This document shows positions 26,619-35,704 of a stretch of DNA of 64,000 bases, one piece after another. The notes below the pieces were generated by a model that had not been told where the DNA came from, searched no databases, and saw only the letters and a list, made by a program, of their open reading frames with translations. Each line of letters starts with the position of its first letter. Within the stretch, counting starts at the first letter, position 1. Source of the stretch: Vibrio penaeicida (GTDB taxonomy: Bacteria > Pseudomonadota > Gammaproteobacteria > Enterobacterales > Vibrionaceae); NCBI RefSeq assembly GCF_030689305.1, contig NZ_JAUYVM010000014.1, positions 1-64,000 of the forward strand, in the 5' to 3' direction. A program made the position numbers and the translations under genes.

Positions 26619-26977
26619 TAAGGTGGTACAAGGTGTTTTATCAGCGCCGTATGATAACTCTTTTTAAGGACCAGATCACAAAAAATAGTCGCTATTCTTA
26701 CTAGCCCTCATGTGTATCGTTTTGTCACGCTATCTACAAATTTGTCATTTTCATGTTAGATTTTAGAACGATGCCATCAGATGGCGGATTTTTGTGCCAT
26801 ATTAGAGACTGGTGACCACATGTGAGTGGTACTGATTTACGTTTTCTCACAAGCGGCACTATGATTGAGTAGCAACCTTTCATACCTAAACAATCAAAGC
26901 CATTTAACAAAAAGCTTTATGTGCGGGAAATTAGGGAATAAAACAAGCTATAAAAAAATGTCCAACAAGGAGTTCTT
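26619..26977. other. divergent promoter region, helicase and lipoprotein genes
   Basis: About 360 bases without a gene. It must hold the promoters of the helicase (minus) and the lipoprotein (plus). A TATAAA lies about 25-30 bp before the lipoprotein start. A short imperfect palindrome GCCATCAGATGGC is at 26773-26785, followed by a few T. No stronger signal was found. Confidence 0.4.
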
Positions 26978-27268
26978 ATGAACAGCAAATTACTTTTAGC
27001 AGCGGGTATTTCTTCAGTTCTGTTTTTGGCAGGTTGTTCTGGCGCGCCAGACACAGCTTCCAGCAAACTGGATGAGCTAACTAATCAGGTTCAGCAGCTC
27101 AGTCAGCAAGTTTCTTCGCTTCAATCTTCTCAAGAAAAAGCGAGCATGAAAGCAGAAGAAGCAGCTTCAGCGGCGAATGGTGCTAAGAGCGCTGCGATGT
27201 CGGCTCAACAAGAAGCGGCACGTGCAAACAGCCGTATCGATAACATCGCGCAGTCTTATACTAAGTAA
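26978..27268 (+). CDS. lpp: Braun-type murein lipoprotein (Lpp)
   Basis: The protein has 96 residues, with the lipobox LFLAGC near residue 20. After the lipidated cysteine lies a long Ala/Gln/Ser-rich heptad coiled coil with no prolines, and the C-terminus is SYTK, whose lysine can be joined to peptidoglycan by an L,D-transpeptidase, as in E. coli Lpp. It is somewhat longer than E. coli Lpp (78 residues), as in other Vibrio lipoproteins of this type. It has a good ribosome site (AAGGAG). The terminator at 27290-27308 follows. A candidate cross-linking enzyme is encoded next, on the opposite strand. Confidence 0.82.
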   Translation: MNSKLLLAAGISSVLFLAGCSGAPDTASSKLDELTNQVQQLSQQVSSLQSSQEKASMKAEEAASAANGAKSAAMSAQQEAARANSRIDNIAQSYTK

Positions 27269-27289
27269 GCTCAGAGATTATGTAAAAAA

Positions 27290-27308
27290 TGGGTGCCTTG
27301 GTCACCCA
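27290..27308 (+). terminator. terminator of the lpp-like gene
   Basis: TGGGTG and CACCCA pair around CCTTGGT, preceded by AAAAAA and followed by ATATTTT. It lies 22 bases after the stop codon. Confidence 0.65.
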
Positions 27309-27390
27309 GATATTTTCGCTTGCAGCCGGATTTAAACGGCTGATATCAAATTATGTAACCTGAACTTGGGTTATTAAGAGATTAGGTTAT

Positions 27391-28290
27391 TTATGGCGTG
27401 GCAATTTCGATTGGCACGCCGTTTTGTACTTGAACCGCGGCCTTCGCTTTCGCATCTGAAATATTAAACTCATCCATCCACCAGCCAAGTTCCATTGGCA
27501 ACTCTAGCCTTGCTTGAACGCCTTTGCTGTTGGTTAGTGGCTCATGCACTTCAATAAACACACTTCTGTCCGGTTCTAGCGACATTTTGATTGGTTGATT
27601 AATGATCCTTACCTGTTCACCTTTGTTCGCCTGTTTAAACAGCCATTCGATGTCTTTAGGCTCCATTCGGATACAGCCCGCGCTGACACGCAGCCCAATA
27701 CCAAAGTCTTTGTTGGTTCCGTGAATCAGATATTCTCCAGATCCATACGCTAAACGCATGGCATAGTCACCCAAAGGGTTTTCTGGCCCTGCGGGAACCA
27801 CTCTTGGCAAACTGATGCCTTTTTCTGCGTATTCTTTGCGGATCGATTTAGGGGGAGTCCATGTCGGGTTTGGAATTTTGCTTGAAATTCGCGTAACCAT
27901 CTCAGGCGTATCTCGCCCAACCCGGCCAATGCCTACAGGGAACACGTGAACAATGTCTTCGCCTTTGGGGTAATAATACAACCGCAGCTCTGGCAAATTG
28001 ATAACAATGCCCTTTCTGGGCGTATCCGGAAGAATAAAGTGAGTAGGAATAGTTAACACGGAGCCTTCAGAAGGAAGGAAGGGGTCGTACCCTTTATTGG
28101 CAGCCATGAGTGAAGGAAAACCAACATCGTATTGTTTAGCGATTAGGGCGAAGGTTTCTCCCTCTTGAACCACATGTCGCTGCACGGTCCCTGCGATATT
28201 GCTGCCTTCAATAGGCAACGGAAATGTTGCTGCCGAAACCGACGATGCAACCAAGGATACCAACCAAACACCAACGACCGCTTTCTTCAT
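27391..28290 (-). CDS. L,D-transpeptidase (ErfK/YbiS family) with LysM domain
   Basis: The protein has 299 residues with a signal peptide (ends VSA). A LysM peptidoglycan-binding domain spans about 38-82 (HVVQEGETFALIAKQYDV). The catalytic YkuD domain follows with HGTN (H190) and SAGCIRM (nucleophile C206). A conserved NPTWTPPKSI segment precedes it. Such enzymes either attach Lpp to peptidoglycan or form 3-3 cross-links. The adjacent lpp-like gene, converging from 26978, makes Lpp attachment the favoured role, but this is inference. Followed directly by the photolyase gene on the same strand after a spacer. Confidence 0.9.
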   Translation of the reverse strand: MKKAVVGVWLVSLVASSVSAATFPLPIEGSNIAGTVQRHVVQEGETFALIAKQYDVGFPSLMAANKGYDPFLPSEGSVLTIPTHFILPDTPRKGIVINLPELRLYYYPKGEDIVHVFPVGIGRVGRDTPEMVTRISSKIPNPTWTPPKSIRKEYAEKGISLPRVVPAGPENPLGDYAMRLAYGSGEYLIHGTNKDFGIGLRVSAGCIRMEPKDIEWLFKQANKGEQVRIINQPIKMSLEPDRSVFIEVHEPLTNSKGVQARLELPMELGWWMDEFNISDAKAKAAVQVQNGVPIEIATP

Positions 28291-28434
28291 CCCTACTTTT
28301 GCCTCTAGTTCTTTCGTTCAACATTGCTTTCGATCAGCCTAGTTCTTCAGCTAAGCAAGATCATGTCAGCAACGCTTGCGCATCGTCAACACCATTACCT
28401 CGGGTTCTTATGATTGAACCCGAATTCAAATTAC

Positions 28435-29919
28435 TTAACCTTTTGCTTTCTTATACATACTCAATGCCAGCTCGCGCTGAGTTTTATGGTCAACAACACG
28501 CTCAGGATAATTTAGCGTGTGGCTTTCTGACCACATCCAAGGTTGATGTATGTATTTCGATGGTACCTGTTTTAACTCCGGAATCCACTGGCGCACAAAT
28601 TCGCCTTGAGTATCAAACTTTTCTCCCTGAGATATCGGGTTAAAAATTCGAAAGTACGGCTGCCCATCACACCCTGTTGAAGCCGACCATTGCCAGCCCC
28701 CGTTGTTTGCCGCGTAGTCTCCGTCTGCAAGTTTTGACAGAAAATAGTCTTCACCCCAGCGCCAATCAATCAACAAGTCTTTGGTTAGAAAGCTCGCCAC
28801 AATCATTCTTAGCCGATTATGCATCCAACCAGTAGAATTGAGCTGCCTCATTGCTGCATCGACAATCGGATACCCTGTTGTGCCATTTTTCCAATGTTCA
28901 AACCAATCCTTGTTATTGTGCCACTCAAGATCGATCGCCCAGTCAATAAACGGTAAGCCTTTGCTCAATTTTGGTTCAAAATCGAGCAAATGTTGATAAA
29001 ACTCTCGCCACACTAATTCACTCAGCCAAATTTGTTCACCTTCATTGAGGTCGTCCATACTTTGCTGGTAAGTCAAACGAGCGACGCACTGCCTAACAGA
29101 AAGAAAGCCGAGCGCCAGATAGGGTGACAACTTGCTTGTCCCTTCTATAAAAGGAAAGTCTCGATCTTCTTTATAGCGATCAACGCTTTTCGTATGACGA
29201 AGCGCGTTTTTTTCTGAACTGAGGGCATTGTGAGAGCTAAGAGGACTCTCTGCGCAAAAATCACGAAGCTGATGAATCAGTGCTTCCGTACAAACATCAT
29301 ATTGATTGCTGTCCGTCCGAGGATAGCTGAAATGGCACTTAGAATTGAATTGGCTAACCAGTGGCTGAAGAAACGTCACTTCCGGCACCTCATCGTTGCC
29401 CTTTTTTAAACGTGGAAAGACAGAAACACCAGCCAGAGAAACCTGATTTAGCCACGCTCGCTTAAATGGCGTGAAGACTTTGAAATACTCACCTTTTTTG
29501 TTGAGAACACTTCGCGGAGGTAGGACACATTTGTCGTGATAGAGATGAACGTTTTTTGATGGTGGACACAGGCTTTCGATGGACGAATCTCGCTGCTTTT
29601 CGTTCCATTCATATTCAATATTGGCGTGTAAGCCTTGAATTTTGTCGTAAGTAAGTAGCTTAGATATTAAATCGGCTTGCTCCGCAAAGGTCGACACCTC
29701 GGCATAAACCAAGGGGACATTTAACTCGTGTAATTCTCGCTGCAATTCATACAAACGCCGATAAATCAGATCCGCTTGAATGGGAGCCATATGGTGGGAT
29801 TCCCATTGCTGCGGTGTCGCGATATACAGTGCAATGACAGGCTGTCCGGTTGCTATTGCTTGTGAGAGTGCGGTGTTATCCAATGTTCTTAAATCACGAC
29901 GAAACCAAACCAATTGCAT
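28435..29919 (-). CDS. phrB: deoxyribodipyrimidine photolyase (class I CPD photolyase)
   Basis: The protein has 494 residues. It has the N-terminal antenna-binding alpha/beta domain (LVWFRRDLRTLDNTAL) and the FAD-binding helical domain (EGTSKLSPYLALGFLSVRQ; WLSELVWREFYQHLL; LADGDYAANNGGWQWSAS; GQPYFRIFNP). Key tryptophans and the DxxR(L)RM segment match light-driven CPD repair enzymes. It splits cyclobutane pyrimidine dimers using blue light. It lies 7 bp after the MerR-type regulator gene and is the last gene of a three-gene operon. The promoter upstream of the first gene probably drives light- or stress-controlled expression. Confidence 0.93.
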   Translation of the reverse strand: MQLVWFRRDLRTLDNTALSQAIATGQPVIALYIATPQQWESHHMAPIQADLIYRRLYELQRELHELNVPLVYAEVSTFAEQADLISKLLTYDKIQGLHANIEYEWNEKQRDSSIESLCPPSKNVHLYHDKCVLPPRSVLNKKGEYFKVFTPFKRAWLNQVSLAGVSVFPRLKKGNDEVPEVTFLQPLVSQFNSKCHFSYPRTDSNQYDVCTEALIHQLRDFCAESPLSSHNALSSEKNALRHTKSVDRYKEDRDFPFIEGTSKLSPYLALGFLSVRQCVARLTYQQSMDDLNEGEQIWLSELVWREFYQHLLDFEPKLSKGLPFIDWAIDLEWHNNKDWFEHWKNGTTGYPIVDAAMRQLNSTGWMHNRLRMIVASFLTKDLLIDWRWGEDYFLSKLADGDYAANNGGWQWSASTGCDGQPYFRIFNPISQGEKFDTQGEFVRQWIPELKQVPSKYIHQPWMWSESHTLNYPERVVDHKTQRELALSMYKKAKG

Positions 29920-29926
29920 ACTATTG

Positions 29927-30745
29927 TTATTCTTCTATCTGATTGAAATACACTTGCTGGATAAGCGGAGAATACCCCACTTCATACGCATCTAATGCTG
30001 CGAAGGACTTAATGTCTCCAGCCGTCTTACTGCTGATGTTTTTACTGCAATGAAAGTAAACTTGAGAAACAGATTCTGAGTCCACCATTTCAGGTAGCCC
30101 ACTCACGTCTTCCACACCTTCCAGCATAGTGACGCGGTTTCCGCTGTCTGAAAGCAAAAGTGCATGAATTCGAGTGTCCACACTTCCGGGGGTATCAAAG
30201 CTCACAAGTAACGCTTTTTTGTTCTGAGATACTTTGTTTTCCGATTCAATGATCCGGTTTGATACCACCATAACTAGAGAGCGAAACAGAGAGGTTTGAA
30301 GGGAACGCTGCGTCCCTTTTACGGAATCCAAGGCTTCTTGAACAGGGTAAATCACCTTGTTCACAATGTGCTGAGTTGGGTACTCCTTAAACAAAGCGGA
30401 GAGAATTTTATCGCCCTTCTGAGCATCCATTTTGGCAATGGAATCGAGCAGAGAATCTACTTCTCTCAATGATTCTTCACTCGGTTCAGCGAGATTCGAT
30501 TTCGAACCGCCGCGGATTAACTCTTTCACCTTCCCAATAGGGACACCTTTATTAAGCCACCCCTGAATTTCACGGATGTCATTAATATCCTTTTCGGAAA
30601 AAAGACGGTGACCCTTTTGAGTTCGTTTGGGTTGAATCAAACCGTAACGCCTTTGCCATGCGCGCAGCGTAACGGGTTTGATTCCAGTCATCTCAGAGAC
30701 CTCTCGAATGGCAAATCGAGGGTTTTCCTGATTAAGATCTTTCAT
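29927..30745 (-). CDS. MerR-family regulator, CarH/LitR-like without the B12-binding motif
   Basis: The protein has 272 residues. The N-terminal winged HTH is clear (FAIREVSEMTGIKPVTLRAWQRRYG, then KGHRLFSEKDI). Behind it lies a helical bundle (90-170) and an alpha/beta region as in the photosensor regulators CarH and LitR, but the cobalamin signature E-x-x-x-x-D-x-H-x-x-G is not seen. It may therefore act without B12 or with another cofactor. The gene is between YbgA-like (27 bp upstream) and the photolyase gene (7 bp downstream). The TGTACA-type sites at 31790-31812 and 31839-31861 probably mark its operators. Confidence 0.85.
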   Translation of the reverse strand: MKDLNQENPRFAIREVSEMTGIKPVTLRAWQRRYGLIQPKRTQKGHRLFSEKDINDIREIQGWLNKGVPIGKVKELIRGGSKSNLAEPSEESLREVDSLLDSIAKMDAQKGDKILSALFKEYPTQHIVNKVIYPVQEALDSVKGTQRSLQTSLFRSLVMVVSNRIIESENKVSQNKKALLVSFDTPGSVDTRIHALLLSDSGNRVTMLEGVEDVSGLPEMVDSESVSQVYFHCSKNISSKTAGDIKSFAALDAYEVGYSPLIQQVYFNQIEE

Positions 30746-30772
30746 AGTTAAAGGTTTTCATAATTTAGGTTC

Positions 30773-31726
30773 TCACAGCCCATATCTTAATCTCAGTTCT
30801 TGTGGGTATGGGTCTAAAAATCGTTGGGTTTCTAAGTATTGGTCTGGGTACGAATTCAAGTAGTGTTTGATCAGTGTTAACGGAGCCAGCAAAGGTAACA
30901 AACCTTGGCGATATTCATGAATAGTGTCCGCCAATTCTTTCTTTTGGTTTCCATTCAGATCACGTTTGAAATAGCCCTGAAGATGCATCAAGACATTGGT
31001 TGTGTTTTTTCGACTTGCGCGGTGCTTAAGCGCATTCATGAATTCGTTACGATATTGAATATAAAACGCTTCGGAATCGTAATGCTTAATGTTGGCAACC
31101 AGACGACCAATAGAGCGATAAGATTCAGGGTGATGCGCCATTAAGCTGAGTTTGTAGCGTGAATGAAACTTAACGATTTTCCCAGGCGTCGGTTTTCCAT
31201 CCATAGATTGGTAAAAATCATGCAGAGCATAAACTCGCGCAATGAAATTTTCTTTTAAGAACTGATCGTGCAAGCGCCCATCTTCTTCAACAGGGAGCCA
31301 CGGCATTTTTTCCATTAGTACTTTGGTGTAAAGCCCAACGCCATTTTTGTCGGCGCTGTTTTTCTTGTACACCTTAACTCGCTCCATCCCACAAGTTGGA
31401 GATTTTGCACAAACGACATAGCCGCATAGGTTCTCAGGGATCAATTCTTCAACTTTGCTTTTTGAAAAATCCATCATGCGATCCGTGTACTCTTGGTCGG
31501 GGTTCTTTGTTTCGACAAGAGCAACTCGTTCTTCATTACTAATGAGACGAATGGTAGGGCGCGGCACTGGTAGCCCTATTCCAACCTCAGGGCAGACGGG
31601 AACAAAACTGACGTACTCCGAAAAGTCTTTCGTTAAAAAGTTATTAATTTTGTGTCCAGAGTCGAAACGTACTTTCTCTCCGATTACACACGAACTTACA
31701 CCAATTTTAATTTCATTCGCTGCCAT
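30773..31726 (-). CDS. YbgA-like protein, DUF523 and DUF1722 domains
   Basis: The start is the ATG at 31726 (318 residues), because GGGAG lies 6 bases upstream and the longer N-terminus to 31813 looks non-coding. The first half is DUF523 (KIGVSSCVIGEKVRFDSGHK; CPEVGIGLPVPRPTIRL), with conserved cysteines of likely structural or metal role, and the second half is DUF1722 (FHSRYKLSLMAHHPESYRSIGRL). In many gamma-proteobacteria this family sits next to photolyase genes. The biochemical activity is not known. It is the first gene of the operon with the MerR regulator and photolyase. Confidence 0.88.
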   Translation of the reverse strand: MAANEIKIGVSSCVIGEKVRFDSGHKINNFLTKDFSEYVSFVPVCPEVGIGLPVPRPTIRLISNEERVALVETKNPDQEYTDRMMDFSKSKVEELIPENLCGYVVCAKSPTCGMERVKVYKKNSADKNGVGLYTKVLMEKMPWLPVEEDGRLHDQFLKENFIARVYALHDFYQSMDGKPTPGKIVKFHSRYKLSLMAHHPESYRSIGRLVANIKHYDSEAFYIQYRNEFMNALKHRASRKNTTNVLMHLQGYFKRDLNGNQKKELADTIHEYRQGLLPLLAPLTLIKHYLNSYPDQYLETQRFLDPYPQELRLRYGL

Positions 31727-31789
31727 AGTTTTCTCCCTAACCATATCAGTTGTAAGACTGAGTTGGTTAATCAGGTTGGGTGGATGTTT

Positions 31790-31861
31790 TGTACAATTAT
31801 TTTTCTTGTACAAGAATCTATAGCATTTCGATCACATCGATACAAAAAATAATTTTGTATC
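31790..31861 (-). promoter_or_regulatory. two operator-like sites of one architecture flanking the ybgA-merR-phr promoter
   Basis: Site one is TGTACA-N11-TGTACA (31790-31812). Site two is GATACA-N11-TGTATC (31839-31861), a perfect inverted repeat. The same 11-base gap and similar halves suggest one regulator, most simply the MerR-type protein of this operon. The sites lie over the transcription start and over the -35 of the promoter at 31817-31845. Confidence 0.6.
31817..31845 (-). promoter_or_regulatory. sigma70-type promoter of the ybgA-merR-phr operon
   Basis: On the minus strand TTGTAT (-35), a 17-base spacer and TATAGA (-10) preceded by TGC, an extended -10. Transcription would start near 31810, giving a leader of about 85 bases to the ATG at 31726. 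Confidence 0.7.
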
Positions 31862-31957
31862 GTTTATTACTTAGTTGTAAAACCGCTCTAAATATTTTCA
31901 CTTAATTCATTGATATTAAAAATGTAAATGGCATGAATATGATGTATTTATAACGCT

Positions 31958-33586
31958 TTAAATTTCTCTAAATTTTTTGTTCACTTCTTGAATTTCAATG
32001 AAAGCCGCATAACGCTGACGATGTATATTCACCACTTCTTCTGTCGCAGTGGAGTATTGCTCGCCGAAGTGCGACATGGTTTTCATTGCTTCAAACACAT
32101 CATTAAATGCGCCAGCCGCAACCGCGGCCATAATGGCACTACCGAGTATCACAGGCTCACTTGCGACTGGTGCAACCACTGGCAGCTCTGTTGCGTCTGC
32201 CAAAATTTGGCGAATAAGTGGATCTTGCCCCGCACCGCCGCTCACTACTACCTGCCTAACCTGAATGCCTTCTGCCGACTGTGCATCAATGATCTGTTTC
32301 AACCCATACGCTAAACCGCATAGCCCCGCCACATACAATTTAACTAAGCTCTCGATCGAATCGTCCATATCAAGCCCTAATATCGCCCCTCGAGCATCTG
32401 GATCGGCGTGAGGCGCTCTATTCCCAAGAAATTCAGGAAGAACATGCAGCCCTTTGGCGAGAAAAACAGCATCGCTGAGTGATGGGCAAAGCGCTTTTAC
32501 CTGCGAGGATAAGTATTGAACTGGCGTACAACTTTGTATTTGCGCCATGGCTTTAAGTTCTGTGAACGCTGGATGCGACTGAATCAAATGATCCATCGCG
32601 GCACCTGCAGCAGACTGCCCTGCCTCATTCAGCCACATTCCGGGGATCATCGCAGAAAAATACGGTCCCCAAACACCTGATACCAAGGTTTTGGTTGTAG
32701 ACGTGGTCATGGTGCAAGCCGATGTGCCAAAAACATACGCAAGGCTAGCCGTTGGATCAGAAATACCGTGTTCATTAACCGCACCGACCGAACCAACGCC
32801 ACCAGCGTGGGCATCAATCAACCCTGCCGCAACGGACACCCCGACGGGTAACCCCAAGTGCGCGGCAGCATCTTGCGTTAAACCTTGTGCAAGCGAAGTC
32901 CCTGGAGCAACAACAGTGGTCCCTATTTTAGCGAAGTTGTCACTGGTGAGTTCATTTAACCCGAATTGGTTGAAATACGTCTCGTCCCAGCGGTTTTCGT
33001 GCGCTAGGTAAGTCCATTTGCACACTGTGGTGCATATAGAGCGTGAGAGCGACCCGCTAGACTTCCATGTCAGAAAGTCCGTCAGGTCAAAGAAGTGCTT
33101 TGCGTTTAAATACGTATCTGGCAGGTTTTCTTTCAGCCACAACAACTTTGGTGTTTCCATTTCTGGCGAAATTCGGTTGCCGACATAGCTAAGAACCGAG
33201 TGCCCTTCTTCATTGATGCGCTTGGCTTGCGGCGTCGCTCGTTGATCCATCCAGACAATCACGTTTCGGTCTGCATGATTGTGAACACCAACAGGCAGGG
33301 GCTGGTCGTAATCGCCAATCACAACCAAAGAACATGTCGCATCAAATGAAATTCCAATCACGTGGTGTTTATCAATGCGCGCCTTACTCACCGCTGCGCG
33401 AACACAATTGCCCACGGCATCCCAAATTTGATCGGATGATTGCTCGTATCTTGCGTTTTCATCGCTGAACATCAGCACATCGCACTTTGCTGTACTGATC
33501 TCTTTTCCTTGGAGATCATACACACCTGCACGAGCGCTTCCTGTTCCTACGTCCACGCCAATCACGTATTTATCGGTACTTTGCAC
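31958..33586 (-). CDS. rbtK: FGGY-family D-ribulokinase
   Basis: The protein has 542 residues and starts at a GTG with AGGAG upstream. The FGGY fold is seen in GVDVGTGSARAGVYD, SFDATCSLVV, WMDQRA, and in the C-terminal half GGAGQDPLIRQILADATE. It resembles the ribulose/xylulose kinases of the FGGY group. Next to a ribitol 2-dehydrogenase gene the likely step is phosphorylation of D-ribulose to D-ribulose 5-phosphate, which then enters the pentose phosphate pathway. It is the last gene of the ribitol operon and has no clear terminator. Confidence 0.85.
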   Translation of the reverse strand: MQSTDKYVIGVDVGTGSARAGVYDLQGKEISTAKCDVLMFSDENARYEQSSDQIWDAVGNCVRAAVSKARIDKHHVIGISFDATCSLVVIGDYDQPLPVGVHNHADRNVIVWMDQRATPQAKRINEEGHSVLSYVGNRISPEMETPKLLWLKENLPDTYLNAKHFFDLTDFLTWKSSGSLSRSICTTVCKWTYLAHENRWDETYFNQFGLNELTSDNFAKIGTTVVAPGTSLAQGLTQDAAAHLGLPVGVSVAAGLIDAHAGGVGSVGAVNEHGISDPTASLAYVFGTSACTMTTSTTKTLVSGVWGPYFSAMIPGMWLNEAGQSAAGAAMDHLIQSHPAFTELKAMAQIQSCTPVQYLSSQVKALCPSLSDAVFLAKGLHVLPEFLGNRAPHADPDARGAILGLDMDDSIESLVKLYVAGLCGLAYGLKQIIDAQSAEGIQVRQVVVSGGAGQDPLIRQILADATELPVVAPVASEPVILGSAIMAAVAAGAFNDVFEAMKTMSHFGEQYSTATEEVVNIHRQRYAAFIEIQEVNKKFREI

Positions 33587-33599
33587 TTTGCTTGCTCCT

Positions 33600-33641
33600 A
33601 TTTACTACTCTCCGTTTATCGATCACCGTTTATCACTCACC
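33600..33641 (-). repeat. degenerate 14-bp tandem repeat between rbtD and rbtK
   Basis: Read on the minus strand: GGTGAGTGATAAAC, GGTGATCGATAAAC, GGAGAGTAGTAAAT, three gapless units in the short spacer after the rbtD stop. Each unit holds a TAA in the same position, and the gene's own end (GAGCTCTAAGC) loosely resembles the unit. Confidence 0.6.
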
Positions 33642-33657
33642 GCTCGGTACGATCCGC

Positions 33658-34389
33658 TTAGAGCTCTACGCTATTGGGTAGAATGACCAAATCTCGAACC
33701 GTCACCCCAGACGACCGCGTCAGCATAAAGACAATGGAGTCCGCCACCTCCTCGGCTTGCATTAAACTGCCGTTTGCTAACGCTTCTTCCATCTTGTCTT
33801 TTGGCCAGTCATCCAGAAGGGCCGTTACAACGGGTCCTGGAGCAACCGCTCCTACACGTATAGAGTGAGGGATCAGTTGGCGTCGTAGCGAATGTACAAA
33901 AGCCTGAATGGCGTGTTTCGACGCGGTGTAAATAGGCTCGTAAACCACAGGAATAAACCCAGCTATCGAACTGGTCACAACAATATCACCACATTTTTGC
34001 TCGATTAAATGCGGCAGCACCGCTTTAACAGATCGAAATACTGCGTTGATATTGAGATTCAACATGCGATCCCATTCATCTGGATCCCCTTCGGCAAAGA
34101 TTCCCCCAACATACGAACCCGCATTGGCATGAAACCCATCGAGCTTTCCATTGGTCAGCGCTAAAATGCCGTCGAGCATGCCCGAAACTTGATGCGAATC
34201 CATCAGATCCACCTCCAATGACAGAGCCAATGGACCCAAATCTTCGCAGGCTTTTTCTAAACCATCTTTGCTTCTATCAATCAGAACAACGGTTGCCCCC
34301 TCGTCAATCAACGCTTTTGCGCAGGCTAATCCAATCCCTGATGCCGCACCTGTAATCGCGTAAACCTTTCCTTCAATGTTCATTTTCAT
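33658..34389 (-). CDS. rbtD: ribitol 2-dehydrogenase (SDR family)
   Basis: The protein has 243 residues and is a short-chain dehydrogenase with TGAASGIG (13-20), NAG (89-91), catalytic serine and Y154-x-x-x-K158 in YTASK. The C-terminal half (GPVVTALLDDWPKDKMEEAL, then ANGSLMQ and VTVRDLVILPNSVEL) agrees closely with what I recall of Klebsiella RbtD. It oxidises ribitol to D-ribulose with NAD. The kinase encoded next (31958) makes D-ribulose 5-phosphate. It lies 55 bp after the permease gene. Confidence in the SDR call is very high, in ribitol high. Confidence 0.9.
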   Translation of the reverse strand: MKMNIEGKVYAITGAASGIGLACAKALIDEGATVVLIDRSKDGLEKACEDLGPLALSLEVDLMDSHQVSGMLDGILALTNGKLDGFHANAGSYVGGIFAEGDPDEWDRMLNLNINAVFRSVKAVLPHLIEQKCGDIVVTSSIAGFIPVVYEPIYTASKHAIQAFVHSLRRQLIPHSIRVGAVAPGPVVTALLDDWPKDKMEEALANGSLMQAEEVADSIVFMLTRSSGVTVRDLVILPNSVEL

Positions 34390-34444
34390 AGGTTCTATTC
34401 CTTATTCATCGTTACCGGTTTTCATGAATACCGGTTTGGAGGCG

Positions 34445-35704
34445 TTACGCTTTACCGTGAGAAACACGGCTTCGGCGGGCAAGGCTATCGATAATCACTG
34501 CGATAGCGAGAACGGCACCGGTGATCATGTAGCGATGCGCCGATGAGAGATTAAGCAGCGTTAAACCGCTCGCGATAGATTGAATGACGATAATGCCAAG
34601 CAGCGCCGACCACGCCGAACCACGGCCACCAAATAGGCTGGTTCCGCCAATCACCGCAGCAGCAATGGCATTGAGATTCACATCGCCCGTCCCTGCCTGT
34701 TGGCTTGAAGAGGCCAAACGTGCAGCCGCAAGTACACCCCCTAAAGTCGCTAACGTAGAACAGGTTACAAAGGCGCTAATGTAGATGGCTTTCACGTTGA
34801 TACCAGCACGGCGAGCGGCTTCTGCGTTTCCGCCAACCGCCAGCATGTATCGCCCCCATTTGGTGCGAGTAAGCGCGTAGTTAAGTGCGACTACGAGAAA
34901 AATAAACAAACCAAACATCCAAGGAATGCCGCGCCCCTGATTTAAGTAGGCACTGACTGCGAGTAACAATACCGTGACCACCAACGCTTTCACCCAAATG
35001 AACTTGGCGCTTTTGGCTGAAAGGTTTGCCGACTTGCGTTTGCGCCTAAGTGTCCATTCAGAAACAGCAATAACGCCACCAGCGAATACAGACAGTGAGT
35101 AGGAAACCCAATCTGGCATCACCATTAATTGCCCAAAATTCACCATTGAAGAACCGTAAGGCAAGTTGATAGAGCCAGTGGAACCCAGCAAATAGAGTTG
35201 TAAACCAAGCAACGCGAGCAACCCTGCAAGGGTTGAAACAAAACTCGGCATACCGAAACTGTTTCTTAAAGAAGCGTATGCAAAGCCCACCATGGCACCA
35301 AAACATAAGCTTATTCCGATCGCGATGCCCAAAGGCACACCTTGGTTTACCCAAAGCACACCCAAAATCGCTGATCCGACACCACTCATGGAGCCAACGG
35401 ATAGGTCGATTTCACCGAGCATCAAAACGCAAACAATACCAAGTGCGATAATTCCGACCGTCGAACTGTCGAAAAGTAAGTTAACGAGGTTATTGGGCGA
35501 TAAAAATATCGGATTGATGAAGGTAAAGATCCCCCAAATAAGGATTAACCCCACCACCACGGGTAACGAGCCTAAATCTCCAGATTTTATCTGGTCGATG
35601 AATTTGCGAATGTATCCGCTCAAGCCAGCCGCGTGAGTAACGCGGGTATCGCTTCTATCCAGTAATTGGTTTGGAGTCGGCGTAACATTAGAGGAATGAT
35701 TCAT
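34445..35704 (-). CDS. ribitol ABC importer permease (RbsC/XylH-like)
   Basis: The protein has 419 residues with about ten membrane segments and belongs to the BPD_transp_2 family (LLFDSSTVGIIALGIVCVLM; GSMSGVGSAILG; NAEAARRAGI). A polar N-terminal tail of about 50 residues is longer than in RbsC. The start overlaps the ATPase stop by ATGA, so the two are co-translated. It forms the channel for the sugar alcohol captured by the product of 36804-37889. Ribitol is inferred from the operon, not from the sequence. Confidence 0.9.
   Translation of the reverse strand: MNHSSNVTPTPNQLLDRSDTRVTHAAGLSGYIRKFIDQIKSGDLGSLPVVVGLILIWGIFTFINPIFLSPNNLVNLLFDSSTVGIIALGIVCVLMLGEIDLSVGSMSGVGSAILGVLWVNQGVPLGIAIGISLCFGAMVGFAYASLRNSFGMPSFVSTLAGLLALLGLQLYLLGSTGSINLPYGSSMVNFGQLMVMPDWVSYSLSVFAGGVIAVSEWTLRRKRKSANLSAKSAKFIWVKALVVTVLLLAVSAYLNQGRGIPWMFGLFIFLVVALNYALTRTKWGRYMLAVGGNAEAARRAGINVKAIYISAFVTCSTLATLGGVLAAARLASSSQQAGTGDVNLNAIAAAVIGGTSLFGGRGSAWSALLGIIVIQSIASGLTLLNLSSAHRYMITGAVLAIAVIIDSLARRSRVSHGKA

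Noticed and set aside
31727..31813. N-terminal extension of the YbgA-like protein
   Set aside because: It overlaps the promoter/operator region and the ATG at 31726 has a strong ribosome site.
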